Of a stretch of 64,000 bases of DNA, positions 16,450 through 26,738 are shown piece after piece; position 1 is the first letter of the stretch, and each line of letters opens with the position of its first letter. Below the pieces are notes generated by a model. The model ran no database searches. It was not told the origin of the DNA and saw nothing but the letters and a program-made list of their open reading frames with translations. The position numbers and the translations under genes are program-made. The DNA is from Robertmurraya dakarensis (GTDB lineage Bacteria; Bacillota; Bacilli; Bacillales; Cytobacillaceae), in assembly GCF_900156875.1 (NCBI RefSeq), contig NZ_LT707409.1, positions 72,923 through 136,922 on the forward strand, in the 5' to 3' direction.

Positions 16450-19323
16450 TTGCCGCTTATTGAAAATTTGTATTCTTTTATAAAAAACAATCAACTAAAA
16501 GAAAAGCTGCTGATATGTAACAGCTATGCTGAAGGACATCAGTGGCGGGAGTGGATTAGCAGGGAATATGGGCCTGTTCCGAATGTGACCGTAAAAATAA
16601 TGAAAGAATTTGTTTATGATTATGGAAAATTATCACTACATAAAAGCAAAAAAAGGTTGATGAAAGAGGGAGAATCATATTGGCTGATTTATTCAATCCT
16701 AAATGAACTTCTTCATGAGGGAAAATGGGATTTTCAAGCGAACCTTCTTTCTCCAGGATTTGTTGGTGCATTTCATCAAGCGGTCATAGATTTGCGGCAT
16801 GCGGGGGTGGATGCTAATAAAATTAGTCCAAAGCAATTTGAACAATATGAAAAAGGTAAGCTCATGCAGGAATTATTACAAAGGTATGAAGAGTATTTAA
16901 GTCAGCATGCACTCGTTGATTTTCCAGGTCTGTTGCCATATTTATCAAGTGTGGAAGATCGTCCTGCCACACAAAGACCATTAATTATCATACATGAACA
17001 TGTTCGTCTCTCCAAAATCGAGCATGATATGTTATCGAGGTTAACAGGAAATCAATATGAAGTGTTGAGAGGGGATCTTCCTTTTCATCATGAAGAATCG
17101 CAATTTCCAGCAGCTAGGACAGACTTTTTCCACTCAACCGGTGTTTTATCAGAGTTAAAGGAAGTATTGCGCCGCATGGCTAGTATCGAAGCTCCTTTAG
17201 ATGGTACAGAGTGGATATCCTCAGATTATGAAGGCTATCTGCCAGCGGCATATGCTTTATGCAACCTTCATGATATCCCGATTTCATTTTCGAAAGGTTT
17301 GCCGCTGCAGTATTCTGAGGTGGGAAGTTCAGTATATGCTTACCTGAAATGGATAGAGTCTAATTTTAATATCGAGTATATGCTGCAAGCATTTAGAGAG
17401 AACGTTATTAGGATATCAAAAGAGGATTTTTCAAATGGAAGATTGGTCACACTGCTAGAAAAGCTTGGGATTGGCTGGGGACAAGAGAGATATGCACTGA
17501 TTGAAAAAGCGATACAAAGAGAGGAAGATGAAGTTGATCAAAAAGCACTTCAATGGAGTGTGGCTTTTTTTCAGCAACTATTTAAAATTCAGCCAAATCA
17601 GGATAGATACAGTCCTCTGATGATCATGTCGGGCTTGAACAATTTTTTGGAAAATTATGTTTCTCCTAAGAATGAAGAAGACGCAATTCTAATCAAAAAG
17701 ATAAAAGAATTGGAAACAGGGATGGGGAATCATGATCAAGGTTTGAGTGGTTTAGACAGCTCCCTCGAATTTGTGAACCATTTATTAGCAGGGATTCGCT
17801 GCTGTGTTTCTCCCGTTCCGGAGCCCGGGAAGATCTATTATTCAGGGATTGATGATGGCGGCTATTCGGGACGATTTCATACCTTTATGATCGGAATGGA
17901 TGAAGAGAATTGGACGGTGAAAAATCGTCAAGATCCGATTCTTTTAGATCAAGAAAGAGTGCGGTTAAGTATAGATTTGCAAACCTCACAAACAGCATTG
18001 AAAGATCAGCTCCATGAGAGACAGAGCCGATTGGGAAGCATTAGGTATAACTGTACCATGAGCTTTTGTTCATATAGTATGTTGGAGAATAAAGGAAAGG
18101 GCCCAGCCTTTGAGGTTCTTCAAGTTTACTGGAAAAAATCAGGCCAAGCATCAGCCGATATGGAGAAGTTGCGGAATGCTCTAGGCGAACCGATTTATTA
18201 CGCAGGCGCGATTACTAGTATAACAAGCAGTGAAACAGAGGCAATGCTGCAATCCTTAATTTCGGAAAGCAAGGACGTGCTTGATGGAAAAGGGATCATT
18301 TTTGAACGGTATAAGCCTATCGCACAGGGAGAACAGGCTGTTACTGCAAGAAGGAGCGGGGATGTAACAGCATATGATGGTGTGCTGCATACGGGGCTGG
18401 CTGACGATCATTACTCTTCAATGTCCTTTAGTGCCACACAACTTGAATTGTTCGCTTCCTGTTCTTTACAGTTTTATTTTAAAAATATTCTAGGAATACG
18501 GCCGAATGATAGCAGAATCTTCGATCGGTCGAGATGGCTTAACAGTATGGAGAGAGGCAGCCTCATGCATGAAATTTTTTATCTATATATGACGGAAAGA
18601 ATCTCTTCTGGAAAAATCAAAGAACCCCATGATCGTGATTTATTATGGGAGGTTACAGAGAAAACCATTCTAAAATATCAAGAGCTCATTCCGGCTCCGA
18701 GTACACATATTACGCAAAAAGAGCTGGCAGGAATTTATCGTGATGTCGAGATTTTTATCAAACAAGAGGAAGAAAGGCAGTCGGTACCAAAATATTTGGA
18801 ACTCCAGCTTCACCGTGATGATGGCTGGTTTGATGTAGAAGTTACTGATCATCTGCATATTCCTCTTAGAGGTTTTGTTGATCGTGTCGATGAAATAGAA
18901 CCACATGTGTATCGGATTTATGATTATAAAACAGGAAGCCCGGCAAAATTTGAAAAGGAAAAGTATTTTGCGAAGGGGAAGCAGCTGCAGCATGCTTTGT
19001 ATGCTCTGGCTGTTGAGCAATGGCTGCGTAAGGATGTCGATCCTGAAGCTGTTGTAAAAGAAGCAGTGTATTATTTTCCAACTCAAAAGGGATTAGGGAA
19101 AGAAGTGGTGAGGAGTCAAAATCAGAAAGACAACCTTGCATCGTTATTGGATATGATGCTGGATGCTATTAAAAAAGGAACTTTTTTACCAACCGAGGAT
19201 GCAAGTATTTGCGAGTATTGTGATTTTCAGGAAGTATGCGGTGATCATGCCAAGTGGAGAAAGAACAAGGTTATCAGTGATGAACGTTTTCGGTCGCTAA
19301 CAGGGGTGAGAGAATATGATTAG
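16450..19323 (+). CDS. AddB-like PD-(D/E)XK nuclease subunit with Fe-S staple
   Basis: The start is TTG 16450 behind GGGAGGGGG. The 957-residue protein has the C-terminal layout of AddB: C671 (ASCSLQFYF), a RecB-type nuclease core (GFVDRVDE, YRIYDYKTG, LQHALYAL) and a Cys cluster C921-x2-C924-x5-C930 that with C671 would hold a [4Fe-4S] cluster. The N-terminal region resembles an inactive helicase fold and I see no Walker A. It is about 200 residues shorter than housekeeping AddB. It overlaps the AddA-like gene by 8 bases, so the two surely act as one enzyme on DNA ends. It may be a second recombination or defence nuclease. Confidence 0.82.
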   Translation: MPLIENLYSFIKNNQLKEKLLICNSYAEGHQWREWISREYGPVPNVTVKIMKEFVYDYGKLSLHKSKKRLMKEGESYWLIYSILNELLHEGKWDFQANLLSPGFVGAFHQAVIDLRHAGVDANKISPKQFEQYEKGKLMQELLQRYEEYLSQHALVDFPGLLPYLSSVEDRPATQRPLIIIHEHVRLSKIEHDMLSRLTGNQYEVLRGDLPFHHEESQFPAARTDFFHSTGVLSELKEVLRRMASIEAPLDGTEWISSDYEGYLPAAYALCNLHDIPISFSKGLPLQYSEVGSSVYAYLKWIESNFNIEYMLQAFRENVIRISKEDFSNGRLVTLLEKLGIGWGQERYALIEKAIQREEDEVDQKALQWSVAFFQQLFKIQPNQDRYSPLMIMSGLNNFLENYVSPKNEEDAILIKKIKELETGMGNHDQGLSGLDSSLEFVNHLLAGIRCCVSPVPEPGKIYYSGIDDGGYSGRFHTFMIGMDEENWTVKNRQDPILLDQERVRLSIDLQTSQTALKDQLHERQSRLGSIRYNCTMSFCSYSMLENKGKGPAFEVLQVYWKKSGQASADMEKLRNALGEPIYYAGAITSITSSETEAMLQSLISESKDVLDGKGIIFERYKPIAQGEQAVTARRSGDVTAYDGVLHTGLADDHYSSMSFSATQLELFASCSLQFYFKNILGIRPNDSRIFDRSRWLNSMERGSLMHEIFYLYMTERISSGKIKEPHDRDLLWEVTEKTILKYQELIPAPSTHITQKELAGIYRDVEIFIKQEEERQSVPKYLELQLHRDDGWFDVEVTDHLHIPLRGFVDRVDEIEPHVYRIYDYKTGSPAKFEKEKYFAKGKQLQHALYALAVEQWLRKDVDPEAVVKEAVYYFPTQKGLGKEVVRSQNQKDNLASLLDMMLDAIKKGTFLPTEDASICEYCDFQEVCGDHAKWRKNKVISDERFRSLTGVREYD

Positions 19324-22300
19324 AGATCAGCGGGAGCGAGAAAGAATTCAGCAGGAGCTGGATACTAACTTTTTGGTAGAAGCGGGTGCTGGGTCAGGGA
19401 AGACAACATCGATGGTTCAGCGCATGCTTTCTTTAATAAAGAAAAAGAAAGCAACGGTAGACAAAATAGCAGCGATTACTTTTACTAATAAGGCTGCATC
19501 TGAGCTGAAAGAGCGCTTTGTTATTGCATTAGAAAAAGCAGTAAGGGATGGTGTCGACGCAGAAGAGGTGGAAGTATTAAAAGCGGCCTATGAAAATGTC
19601 AATCAATGCTTTATAGGCACGATTCACTCTTTTTGCGGCACTCTTCTGAGAGAAAGACCACTGGAAGCAGGATTAGATCCCGCATTTACTGAGATGGATG
19701 AGGAGCAGGCAAAAGAAGTTCAGGATCAGTGCTGGGATGAATATTTATCAAAGTTGATGGATACTGGACAAACGGATGAGCTGAAAGAATTAACTTCATA
19801 TGGGGTCGATAGTGAAGCGCTTAGGGATGTTTATCACCGAATGATGCAAAACACGGATGTGGATGTGTTTACAAAAGAGGTGGAGTATCCAAATTTTGAA
19901 CCTATCCGGGAAAGCATTCTTCCATTGATAGAGGAGGCAAAGGTCTACTTTCCAAGTACAAAACCTGAACAAGGATGGGATGGGTTCCAGCAAACAATTC
20001 TTGACACGCTGCAGCTGTTGAAAATAAAGGATTTAAACGATGATTTAACGGTACTGCAAATTGCTGAAAGCATCAATAAAAGTTTGGATATTACGCAAAA
20101 TCGTTGGACCGATAAGGATGTGGCGAAAGCATTTAAAAATGAAAAACTGCCGGAATGGAAGGAAGAAATCGTCGTGCCGATTTTACGAGCATGGAGAGAA
20201 TTTCTTCATCCTAAGATTGTTCATTTTGTTCTCCCAATTATAGAATATTGTCAACAACGCAAACAGGAACGTGGGTTAGTCGATTTTCAAGATTTATTGC
20301 TGAAAACAACCGCGCTTCTGCGGGAGCATCAAGATGTTCGAACGTATTTTAAGCAGCGTTATACCCATCTTTTAGTTGATGAGTTTCAGGATACCGATCC
20401 GGTTCAAGCAGAAATGATGCTTTTACTAACGGGAAAAGACAGGGAGGAAAATGATTGGAGAAAGCTGGTCCCAAATAAGGGGTCGTTGTTTATTGTCGGA
20501 GATCCAAAACAATCAATCTACCGTTTCCGGCGTGCGGATATTTCGACTTATCATTTTGTTAAAAAGAAAATAGAAGAAAATGGCGAAGTGTTAAAGCTCA
20601 CGACGAATTTTCGTTCTGTAGATAGCATTGGGACGTTTGTTGATCGTATCTTTCAGTCTAAGTTTTTAAGCGATGAGCATGAAACACAGGAACAGGCTGC
20701 TTTTGCACCTATGAACACGGTCCAGCCCAACCCTGATAGCCTTTATGGCGTGTATACGATAACGCATCCGAAGGTAACAAGGCATAACCCTCGTGAAATT
20801 TGTGAAATGGATGCTGTTAAAATTGCTTCCTTTATTGCTTGGTCCTGTCAAGGGAATTTAACAATACAAGTAAAGGATCACGATGGAAAGCTGATTTCTA
20901 GAGAAGCAGAGCCAGGAGATTTTTTGATTTTGTTGAAGCAGAGAAAGCATTTACATATCTATGCAGAAAAACTAGCGGAGTATGGCATTTTATCAGATAT
21001 CACGGGAAGCGAAACAAGATATGAAGAATTGCTGGCGTTAGTTCAGCTTGTGAAGTGTGTAAATAATCCGCAAGATTCTATTTCCCTGCTTGCGGTTTTG
21101 CGCGGGATGTTTTTTGGATGCAGTGATGAAGATTTATATCAATACAAAAGGGCTGCAAATTTCTTTAGTATTAAGAGTTTGCCGAAAAAAGACAGTCTGC
21201 CGGAGAATGCAAAAAATGTCTTTGATGCGTTAGCGAAGCTTCAGCAATATCATTCATGGGTAAGAAGAATGCCGGCGCTGTCTGCTTTTATGAAAATTTT
21301 TGAGGATATTGGAGTATTGCCGTATGCATTGATGCAATCTTCTGGTCTGATTGTTGCAGGGACACTATTGCAGATGATAGAAGGAGTATTAGCAGATCAT
21401 TTTGCTTCTGCTAATTGGAATGATCTCACTGAATTACTCAATGACCTTTTAGAAAAAGAAGAGGCTAAGGGTATGGAAGGAACTGGTTTGTTTTTAGGAA
21501 GTCCACAGGCGGTCCGGATTATGAATTTACATAAAGCCAAAGGGTTGGAGGCGTCAGTTGTCTTTTTAGCTGAACCTGTTGGTGAAAAAGAGCATCCCCC
21601 TAAAGAACATATTGATCGTTCAGGGGAAGATCCAATCGGTTATTTTACCATTGAAAAGAAAGCGGCTAAGGGTGCCATGGTGCCAATTGCTGAACCATAT
21701 GGATGGTGTGAAAAAGCAGATATTGAAAAAAGGTATATGGAAGCTGAAAAAGACCGGCTGTTATATGTTGCAGCAACGAGGCCTAAACAGCTGTTAGTCG
21801 TTAGCCGTTATCCGGCGAAATCATCGCTTTCCCCGTGGGAAGATTTAAGTCGTGATTTACCTTCCGAACAAGAGTTGTCTTGGATTGAGACACTTCCGGC
21901 CGACAAGGAAATAGTAAATGAAACTCCTGATCTCACATCTTTATTAAAGCGTTGGAGTTTATGGAGGGAGTTATCGGAGCAGCCCTCTTTTGTGAAACAT
22001 AATGTAACAAACTTAGTTAAAGGGGAAAGCAGCTCAGCGTTGCCAAGGTCGGTTGAAGGAAAGGGACCAGTATTTGGGACGGTGGTACACCGCTGTATGG
22101 AGGAAATTGGGAAAGGCAGGGATCAAGGGGATTTGACACAACTGATTGCCTTTCTTGCGGAGGAAGAAGGGCTCGAGGCTCAGCATCATGAAGAGGCACT
22201 CCGTTCTGTTCAGTCCATTCTCAAAAGTGAAATTTGGCAGCGCGGACAGAAAGCAATAGAAAGATATCATGAGTTTTCTTTTCAAATTCAAAAGGAGAAT

Positions 22301-22525
22301 AGACAAATTCAAGGGGTAATTGATTTTCTGTTTCTTGAAGATGATGGATGGGTGATTGTTGACTTTAAAACAGATGCTTTTGTGGAGGTTAACCTCACCT
22401 CATACGTGGATCATTATCGTCCGCAGGTTCAGTATTATGGTAAAGAGTGGGAAGAGACGTTTCAAGGGAAAGTGAAGGAACAGGGTCTTTATTTTACCAG
22501 TATTCAGAAATATGTGGAGGTGTAA
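19316..22525 (+). CDS. AddA-like UvrD helicase-nuclease subunit
   Basis: The 1069-residue protein has superfamily 1A helicase motifs: Walker A GAGSGKTTS (about 23-31), ITFTNKAASELKER (Ia), LLVDEFQDTDPVQ (II, about 353), VGDPKQSIYRFRRAD (III), MNLHKAKGLEASVVFLAEP (V) and RLLYVAATRPKQLLVV (VI). A RecB-family nuclease domain closes it (GTVVHRCMEEI, GVIDFLFLEDDG, VIVDFKTDAF, about 900-1040). This is the order of AddA, but about 160 residues shorter than the Bacillus subtilis protein. With the AddB-like partner it should unwind and degrade double-stranded DNA ends. Whether the genome also has the standard addAB cannot be seen here. Confidence 0.88.
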   Translation: MIRDQRERERIQQELDTNFLVEAGAGSGKTTSMVQRMLSLIKKKKATVDKIAAITFTNKAASELKERFVIALEKAVRDGVDAEEVEVLKAAYENVNQCFIGTIHSFCGTLLRERPLEAGLDPAFTEMDEEQAKEVQDQCWDEYLSKLMDTGQTDELKELTSYGVDSEALRDVYHRMMQNTDVDVFTKEVEYPNFEPIRESILPLIEEAKVYFPSTKPEQGWDGFQQTILDTLQLLKIKDLNDDLTVLQIAESINKSLDITQNRWTDKDVAKAFKNEKLPEWKEEIVVPILRAWREFLHPKIVHFVLPIIEYCQQRKQERGLVDFQDLLLKTTALLREHQDVRTYFKQRYTHLLVDEFQDTDPVQAEMMLLLTGKDREENDWRKLVPNKGSLFIVGDPKQSIYRFRRADISTYHFVKKKIEENGEVLKLTTNFRSVDSIGTFVDRIFQSKFLSDEHETQEQAAFAPMNTVQPNPDSLYGVYTITHPKVTRHNPREICEMDAVKIASFIAWSCQGNLTIQVKDHDGKLISREAEPGDFLILLKQRKHLHIYAEKLAEYGILSDITGSETRYEELLALVQLVKCVNNPQDSISLLAVLRGMFFGCSDEDLYQYKRAANFFSIKSLPKKDSLPENAKNVFDALAKLQQYHSWVRRMPALSAFMKIFEDIGVLPYALMQSSGLIVAGTLLQMIEGVLADHFASANWNDLTELLNDLLEKEEAKGMEGTGLFLGSPQAVRIMNLHKAKGLEASVVFLAEPVGEKEHPPKEHIDRSGEDPIGYFTIEKKAAKGAMVPIAEPYGWCEKADIEKRYMEAEKDRLLYVAATRPKQLLVVSRYPAKSSLSPWEDLSRDLPSEQELSWIETLPADKEIVNETPDLTSLLKRWSLWRELSEQPSFVKHNVTNLVKGESSSALPRSVEGKGPVFGTVVHRCMEEIGKGRDQGDLTQLIAFLAEEEGLEAQHHEEALRSVQSILKSEIWQRGQKAIERYHEFSFQIQKENRQIQGVIDFLFLEDDGWVIVDFKTDAFVEVNLTSYVDHYRPQVQYYGKEWEETFQGKVKEQGLYFTSIQKYVEV

Positions 22526-22560
22526 CCCTGTTTAAAGAAAATCTGGGTTACATCTCCCAT

Positions 22561-23028
22561 TTAGAATCTTTGCAGCCAGCGTGTCGGTCTTTCTATAAAT
22601 AATTGGTAACCATAGAGGCAAATGGCGTAAAATATGTAAGTAATAAAAATATAAATCGGGTTGAAACGAAGCAATTTGAATAGCTTTAATTTTTGAAAGA
22701 TGTAGCATAATGGAAAAGCCAGCAGGAAGTTCATGATCATGTTGACAATAATATATCGGCGGAAATGACCAAATGTAAAATGAAATATCCATAGTGTGCC
22801 TGTAAAAAAAGGTCCTAAAATTAGGCTAAGGTCTGTGAACACTTTATCTTTCATTCCACCGTTCTCAACCTCCCATAATTTAAAGGGAACAGAAAATAAA
22901 CTTGTTAGTAAAATCAATGATGCTGCTAAATTTGCGGCAGGTAAATACTTCTTAAACGATCTCTTAGGTAAAAAGACGATAGAAAGCCAAGATATGACTA
23001 ACAATCCGATTCGGACAATCGCAACCAT
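22561..23028 (-). CDS. Integral membrane protein, unknown function
   Basis: The start is ATG 23028, with AGGGGGTG nine bases upstream; an earlier ATG at 23049 lacks a site. The 155-residue protein has about four to five membrane helices, with a conserved-looking LGPFFTGTLWIFHFTFGHFRRY segment in the middle and a basic C-terminus (ERPTRWLQRF). I do not assign a family. It converges on the AddA-like gene; the GTAACCC/GGGTTAC hairpin at 22523-22551 between them may be a weak terminator. Confidence 0.7.
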   Translation of the reverse strand: MVAIVRIGLLVISWLSIVFLPKRSFKKYLPAANLAASLILLTSLFSVPFKLWEVENGGMKDKVFTDLSLILGPFFTGTLWIFHFTFGHFRRYIIVNMIMNFLLAFPLCYIFQKLKLFKLLRFNPIYIFITYIFYAICLYGYQLFIERPTRWLQRF

Positions 23029-23189
23029 GATGAAAAACACCCCCTGCATTTAGTAACATAATGTTTATATTTTGTAACGCTGTGGTAAAAGTATGCAGGT
23101 ATTGTAAGTACTAGTAAAATTATTCTAGGAGTTTGGAAGTGTTTGCTAATTCTGAAAAGCAAGTATAATGGTGCTAGATAGAGAAAGAG

Positions 23190-23684
23190 GTGAGTCTTAT
23201 ACTGGATATATTATTATGGGCCGTAGTTATCGCTTGTTTTGTCATTAGTTTTGTCGGACTCGTGTATCCGATTATTCCATCGGTTGTGATGATTTGGGTT
23301 GGTGTTTTGATTTATCATTTTGGAATTAATGGAGATGAGCTGAGCTGGCTTTCGTGGACAACGTTCGTGGTATTAACGATTCTGTTATTCTTAGCCGATT
23401 ATTTAGCGAATCTTCATTTTGTCGATAAAGCAGGAGGTTCCAAATGGGGGATGAGAGCTGCTACGATTGGATTAATCGTCGGAAGTTTTGTGATTCCGCC
23501 TTTTGGTGTAATTGTCGTCCCGTTTGCATTAGTATTAATAGCTGAGATTCTGCAGAAAAAAACTTTCGATGAATCTTTTAAAGTTGCGTTGGCTACATTA
23601 ATTGCCTTTTTAAGCGGAACGTTTGCAAAAGGGATTATTCAGCTGATCATGATTGTCGTGTTTGGGTTGGATGTGGTATTTTAA
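23190..23684 (+). CDS. DUF456 family membrane protein
   Basis: The protein of about 160 residues has the DUF456 pattern: an N-terminal helix with GLVYPIIPSVVMIWVGVLIYHFG, then FLADYLANLHFVDKAGGSKWGMRAATIGLIVG and Gly-rich C-terminal helices. Its function is unknown. The first possible start is GTG 23190, but the ribosome site AGAGGTGAG (23186-23194) overlaps it; a rare CTG start at 23202 would have ideal 7-base spacing, so the first four residues are uncertain. It is a single-gene unit. Confidence 0.82.
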   Translation: MSLILDILLWAVVIACFVISFVGLVYPIIPSVVMIWVGVLIYHFGINGDELSWLSWTTFVVLTILLFLADYLANLHFVDKAGGSKWGMRAATIGLIVGSFVIPPFGVIVVPFALVLIAEILQKKTFDESFKVALATLIAFLSGTFAKGIIQLIMIVVFGLDVVF

Positions 23685-23766
23685 TTTGTTTTCAAAGTGC
23701 TGATAAAAACTGGAATGGGACAGGGCAGAAATAGATCTATCGATTCAATTTAATACTGCAGTATCA

Positions 23767-23803
23767 GACAGTAAGGGTTGAGGTCCTTACTGTCATTTTT
23801 TTT
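23767..23803 (+). terminator. Intrinsic terminator
   Basis: GACAGTAAGG and CCTTACTGTC pair perfectly around eight bases, followed by A and eight T. It ends the DUF456 transcript. Confidence 0.92.
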
Positions 23804-23975
23804 GTGTAAAAAAATAAGGAATAAAATTTTTCTTAAATAAAAATTTAATTTATAGATTAAGTGGAATTTTCTTATTATTGCGTTATAATAATTTATGTCG
23901 TTGTTCTTGAATTAGTTCATTTAGACTAGGTATTTTAGGGGATTTTTAGAAAGAAATACATTGGGGGTTACATGG

Positions 23976-25970
23976 ATGAGAGGGGTTTTTAGAAGTATTC
24001 GGTCGAAATTAATGGTGTGGTTTTTAGTAATTGCATTAATTCCGTTAATAGGTGCTTCCATTTTTAATTATTCGGAAACGTCAAAAGAACTCATTAAAAA
24101 TGAGCAAGAGTCAATCCACAGTTTGGTGCAAAGTAAATCTCAAGGGATGGATGAGTGGCTAAACCGGCGAATGGCAGAAATCGTACTGGCTTCAAAGACA
24201 GAAATTTTGCAGTCGACCGATCCTTTACGCGTAAGACCATATTTGATGCAAATTAAAGAAGAATCAGACGTCTATGAAAGCATTGGGTTTACCGGTACAG
24301 ACGGTGTAATTGAGGTAACAACATCTGAAGGCATGGTTGGGACGTCTCTAATTGAGCGAAGCTACATACAAAATGGATTAAAGGGAGAATCGTCTTATTC
24401 GAATGTTCTCGTTTCTAAAACAACAGGGAATCGGGTGCTAGTTGTCGGCTCACCAGTAATCGATGAGAACAATACGATTCTTGGTGTACTTTATGCGACA
24501 TTAAATTTTGAAGCGCTTGTTAACACATTTTTACAGGCTGAAGATTCTTTGGATATGAACACACTAACGATGCTTGTTGATGAACAAAATCAATTGCAGG
24601 CGGCTGCAGATCAAGAACTAATCGGCACTTCTATTGAAGAAGCTGGGTTAAGTGATGCGTTAACATCCATTTTGAAAAAAGGGAGATCGGAAACAGGAAC
24701 AGACTCTTACACAGAAAACGGTGTTGAGTATTTAGTTGCCTACGCGCCATTACAAGAAACGAGTTATGGCCTTTTCTTAAATGTTTCAATGGATACCGTG
24801 CTGGCCAGCGCAAATGAGTTGCGAAACCAAATGATGTTGGTCATGGGGGTTGCATCGGTACTTGTCCTATTGTTCGCATTTTACATTAGTGGAACCATTG
24901 CAAAACCGGTGCTGCATATTACTGAACATGTAAAACAGGTAGCAAATGGTGATTTAACGAAGGAACATATCGATATAAAAAGCAAGGATGAAATTGGCGA
25001 GCTAGGCAAACATTTTCAAGAGATGACGGTCAATTTACGGAAACTTATTAATCAGGTAGCTTCAGCTTCGGAGCATGTTGCTGCTTCATCTGAACAATTA
25101 ACTGCAAGTGCCGAAGAGGCTTCAAGAGCAACAGAGCAGATTTCTTCTTCAGCTCAGCAAATTGCTTCTGGAGCAGAGCAGCAAGCTGTGAGCACGCAGG
25201 ATTCACAACAAGTCGTGGGTGAAATGACGAACGAGGTTGAAAAAATTACGTCGCTTTTAGCAAAAGTAACAGAATTGACAGATGAAACCGTAGTGACTTC
25301 CGAAAATGGGAACAGAGTGGTGACACAGTCTGTTGAGCAAATGAAACATATTGAAGATCAAACGGTATCGACTTCACAGAAAATTAATGAACTAGGCAGC
25401 AAGTCAACTGAGATTGAAAAAATTATCGGGGTGATTACCAATATTGCCGATCAAACCAATTTACTAGCTCTGAATGCTGCGATTGAAGCGGCACGTGCAG
25501 GGGAACATGGGAAGGGCTTTGCGGTAGTGGCTGATGAAGTTCGCAAGCTTGCTGAGCAGTCAGCACATGCGGCCGATCAAATTAGCGGTATCATCAAGGA
25601 TATTCAACAGGATATTAAGGCATCCATTCAGGGAATGGGAGAAGGAATGGCTGCTGTGAAAGAAGGAACAGAGTTGACACAGCAGGCTGGAAGTTCATTT
25701 AGTATGATCTCCACTTCAGTCAACGGAGTGTTTGAACAGCTTCAAGAAGTATCTGAAGCGATTAAAAATCTAAATTCTGAATCTCTGAAAATGGTTGATT
25801 CGATTAAGGTGGTCAATTCTATTTCTGAAGAGTTCTCAAGCAGCACACAAGAAGTTGCTGCAGCGGCGGAGGAACAAAATGCGTCGATGGAAGAAGTTAC
25901 GGCCTCTTCTCAAACGCTATCAAAAATGGCAGAGGAATTGCAGGAATCAGTTAAATTATTTAAGTTTTAG
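23976..25970 (+). CDS. Methyl-accepting chemotaxis protein with Cache sensor
   Basis: The start is ATG 23976, eight bases after GGGGG. The 664-residue receptor has a membrane helix at about 11-33, an extracellular double-Cache sensor (about 35-280, with [23 protein letters not shown]), a second helix (about 290-310), a HAMP domain, and a long cytoplasmic coiled coil with the signalling tip [21 protein letters not shown] and [18 protein letters not shown]. Gln/Glu-rich patches ([12 protein letters not shown]) are methylation sites for CheR/CheB. It would direct CheA by way of CheW. dCache sensors usually bind amino acids or organic acids; the ligand is unknown. The C-terminal SVKLFKF is typical of Bacillus receptors. 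Confidence 0.93.
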   Translation: MRGVFRSIRSKLMVWFLVIALIPLIGASIFNYSETSKELIKNEQESIHSLVQSKSQGMDEWLNRRMAEIVLASKTEILQSTDPLRVRPYLMQIKEESDVYESIGFTGTDGVIEVTTSEGMVGTSLIERSYIQNGLKGESSYSNVLVSKTTGNRVLVVGSPVIDENNTILGVLYATLNFEALVNTFLQAEDSLDMNTLTMLVDEQNQLQAAADQELIGTSIEEAGLSDALTSILKKGRSETGTDSYTENGVEYLVAYAPLQETSYGLFLNVSMDTVLASANELRNQMMLVMGVASVLVLLFAFYISGTIAKPVLHITEHVKQVANGDLTKEHIDIKSKDEIGELGKHFQEMTVNLRKLINQVASASEHVAASSEQLTASAEEASRATEQISSSAQQIASGAEQQAVSTQDSQQVVGEMTNEVEKITSLLAKVTELTDETVVTSENGNRVVTQSVEQMKHIEDQTVSTSQKINELGSKSTEIEKIIGVITNIADQTNLLALNAAIEAARAGEHGKGFAVVADEVRKLAEQSAHAADQISGIIKDIQQDIKASIQGMGEGMAAVKEGTELTQQAGSSFSMISTSVNGVFEQLQEVSEAIKNLNSESLKMVDSIKVVNSISEEFSSSTQEVAAAAEEQNASMEEVTASSQTLSKMAEELQESVKLFKF

Positions 25971-25977
25971 ATAGGGA

Positions 25978-26015
25978 AAATCGGAATCCTTAAAGCATAG
26001 GGGTTCCGGTTTTTA
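25978..26015 (+). terminator. Terminator of the chemoreceptor gene
   Basis: AAATCGGAATCC pairs with GGGGTTCCGGTTT (with G-T pairs) around 10 bases, followed by T. Confidence 0.8.
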
Positions 26016-26298
26016 TTTAAACTTGTTTATTCTTCTAAGGGCGGGGAGTACTTCGGAATTATTCAAAGAACATGAAGTGATCTTGCCAATTTTTTCACCG
26101 TGAGCAGGGTGCGTTTCATAACATAAAGGGTGAAGGAACTTCATATGATCTTTTTTAGTCGCTTACCTCGTTCGTTAGGTGTTTGGTAAAAAGTGTTCCT
26201 ATGTTGGAGTATTTTATAATTTAATTCTATAGACATATGGTTAATGATGTTATAATATGGGGTAATTAGTTAGTTAGGCTACCTATTTATTACAGGGG
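26016..26298. other. Intergenic stretch with the MarR-MFS promoter region
   Basis: TATAAT at 26251-26256 is a good -10; the best -35 (TAGACA 26230-26235) is only 15 bases away. The TAGTTAG repeat after it (26265-26277) may be an operator for the MarR protein. The remaining sequence shows no gene. Confidence 0.45.
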
Positions 26299-26727
26299 GT
26301 GTTTTCGATTACGTTATCTCGGAGTTTGTTTCGTAATTATCAAAATATGTATCGGCCTTATGTGAATGCGAAAAACTTTCATTTAGCTAAGCACCAACTG
26401 TTCAGCTCGCAGTTTCGTATTTTACGCTTGCTTGCCGACAAAGGTCCGCTTACTTTTGCGGTGATTGCCAATGAAATTCATGTTGAAAAACCAAGTGCGT
26501 CGGGCTTAATCCGCAAGCTGCAGGAGCTTGGCTATGTGGAAACAAAGCCAGGGAAGGATAAGCGTGAAAAATATGTGCAACTGACAAAAGAAGGAGAAAT
26601 CGTACATCAAGAGGTAGAGAAAACCATCGATGGCTTTTTAGATGGAGCATTAGAGGGGATTTCCAAAGAGGAACAGGAAATAGTAAGCAGAGTTCTTGAA
26701 AAGATCCTGCAAAATTTAACGCGTTAA
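26299..26727 (+). CDS. MarR family transcriptional regulator
   Basis: The roughly 140-residue protein has the MarR winged helix at about residues 35-100 (FRILRLLADKGPLTFAVIANEIHVEKPSASGLIRKLQELGYVE and wing DKREKYVQLTKEG). Such proteins repress efflux or stress genes and release DNA on binding small phenolic or oxidant ligands. It is 11 bases upstream of an MFS gene and is likely its repressor. The start is uncertain: GTG 26299 overlaps the ribosome site AGGGGGTG, and an ATT at 26308 would have better spacing. No conserved sensor Cys is seen. Confidence 0.85.
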   Translation: MFSITLSRSLFRNYQNMYRPYVNAKNFHLAKHQLFSSQFRILRLLADKGPLTFAVIANEIHVEKPSASGLIRKLQELGYVETKPGKDKREKYVQLTKEGEIVHQEVEKTIDGFLDGALEGISKEEQEIVSRVLEKILQNLTR

Positions 26728-26738
26728 GGGGTTTAAAG

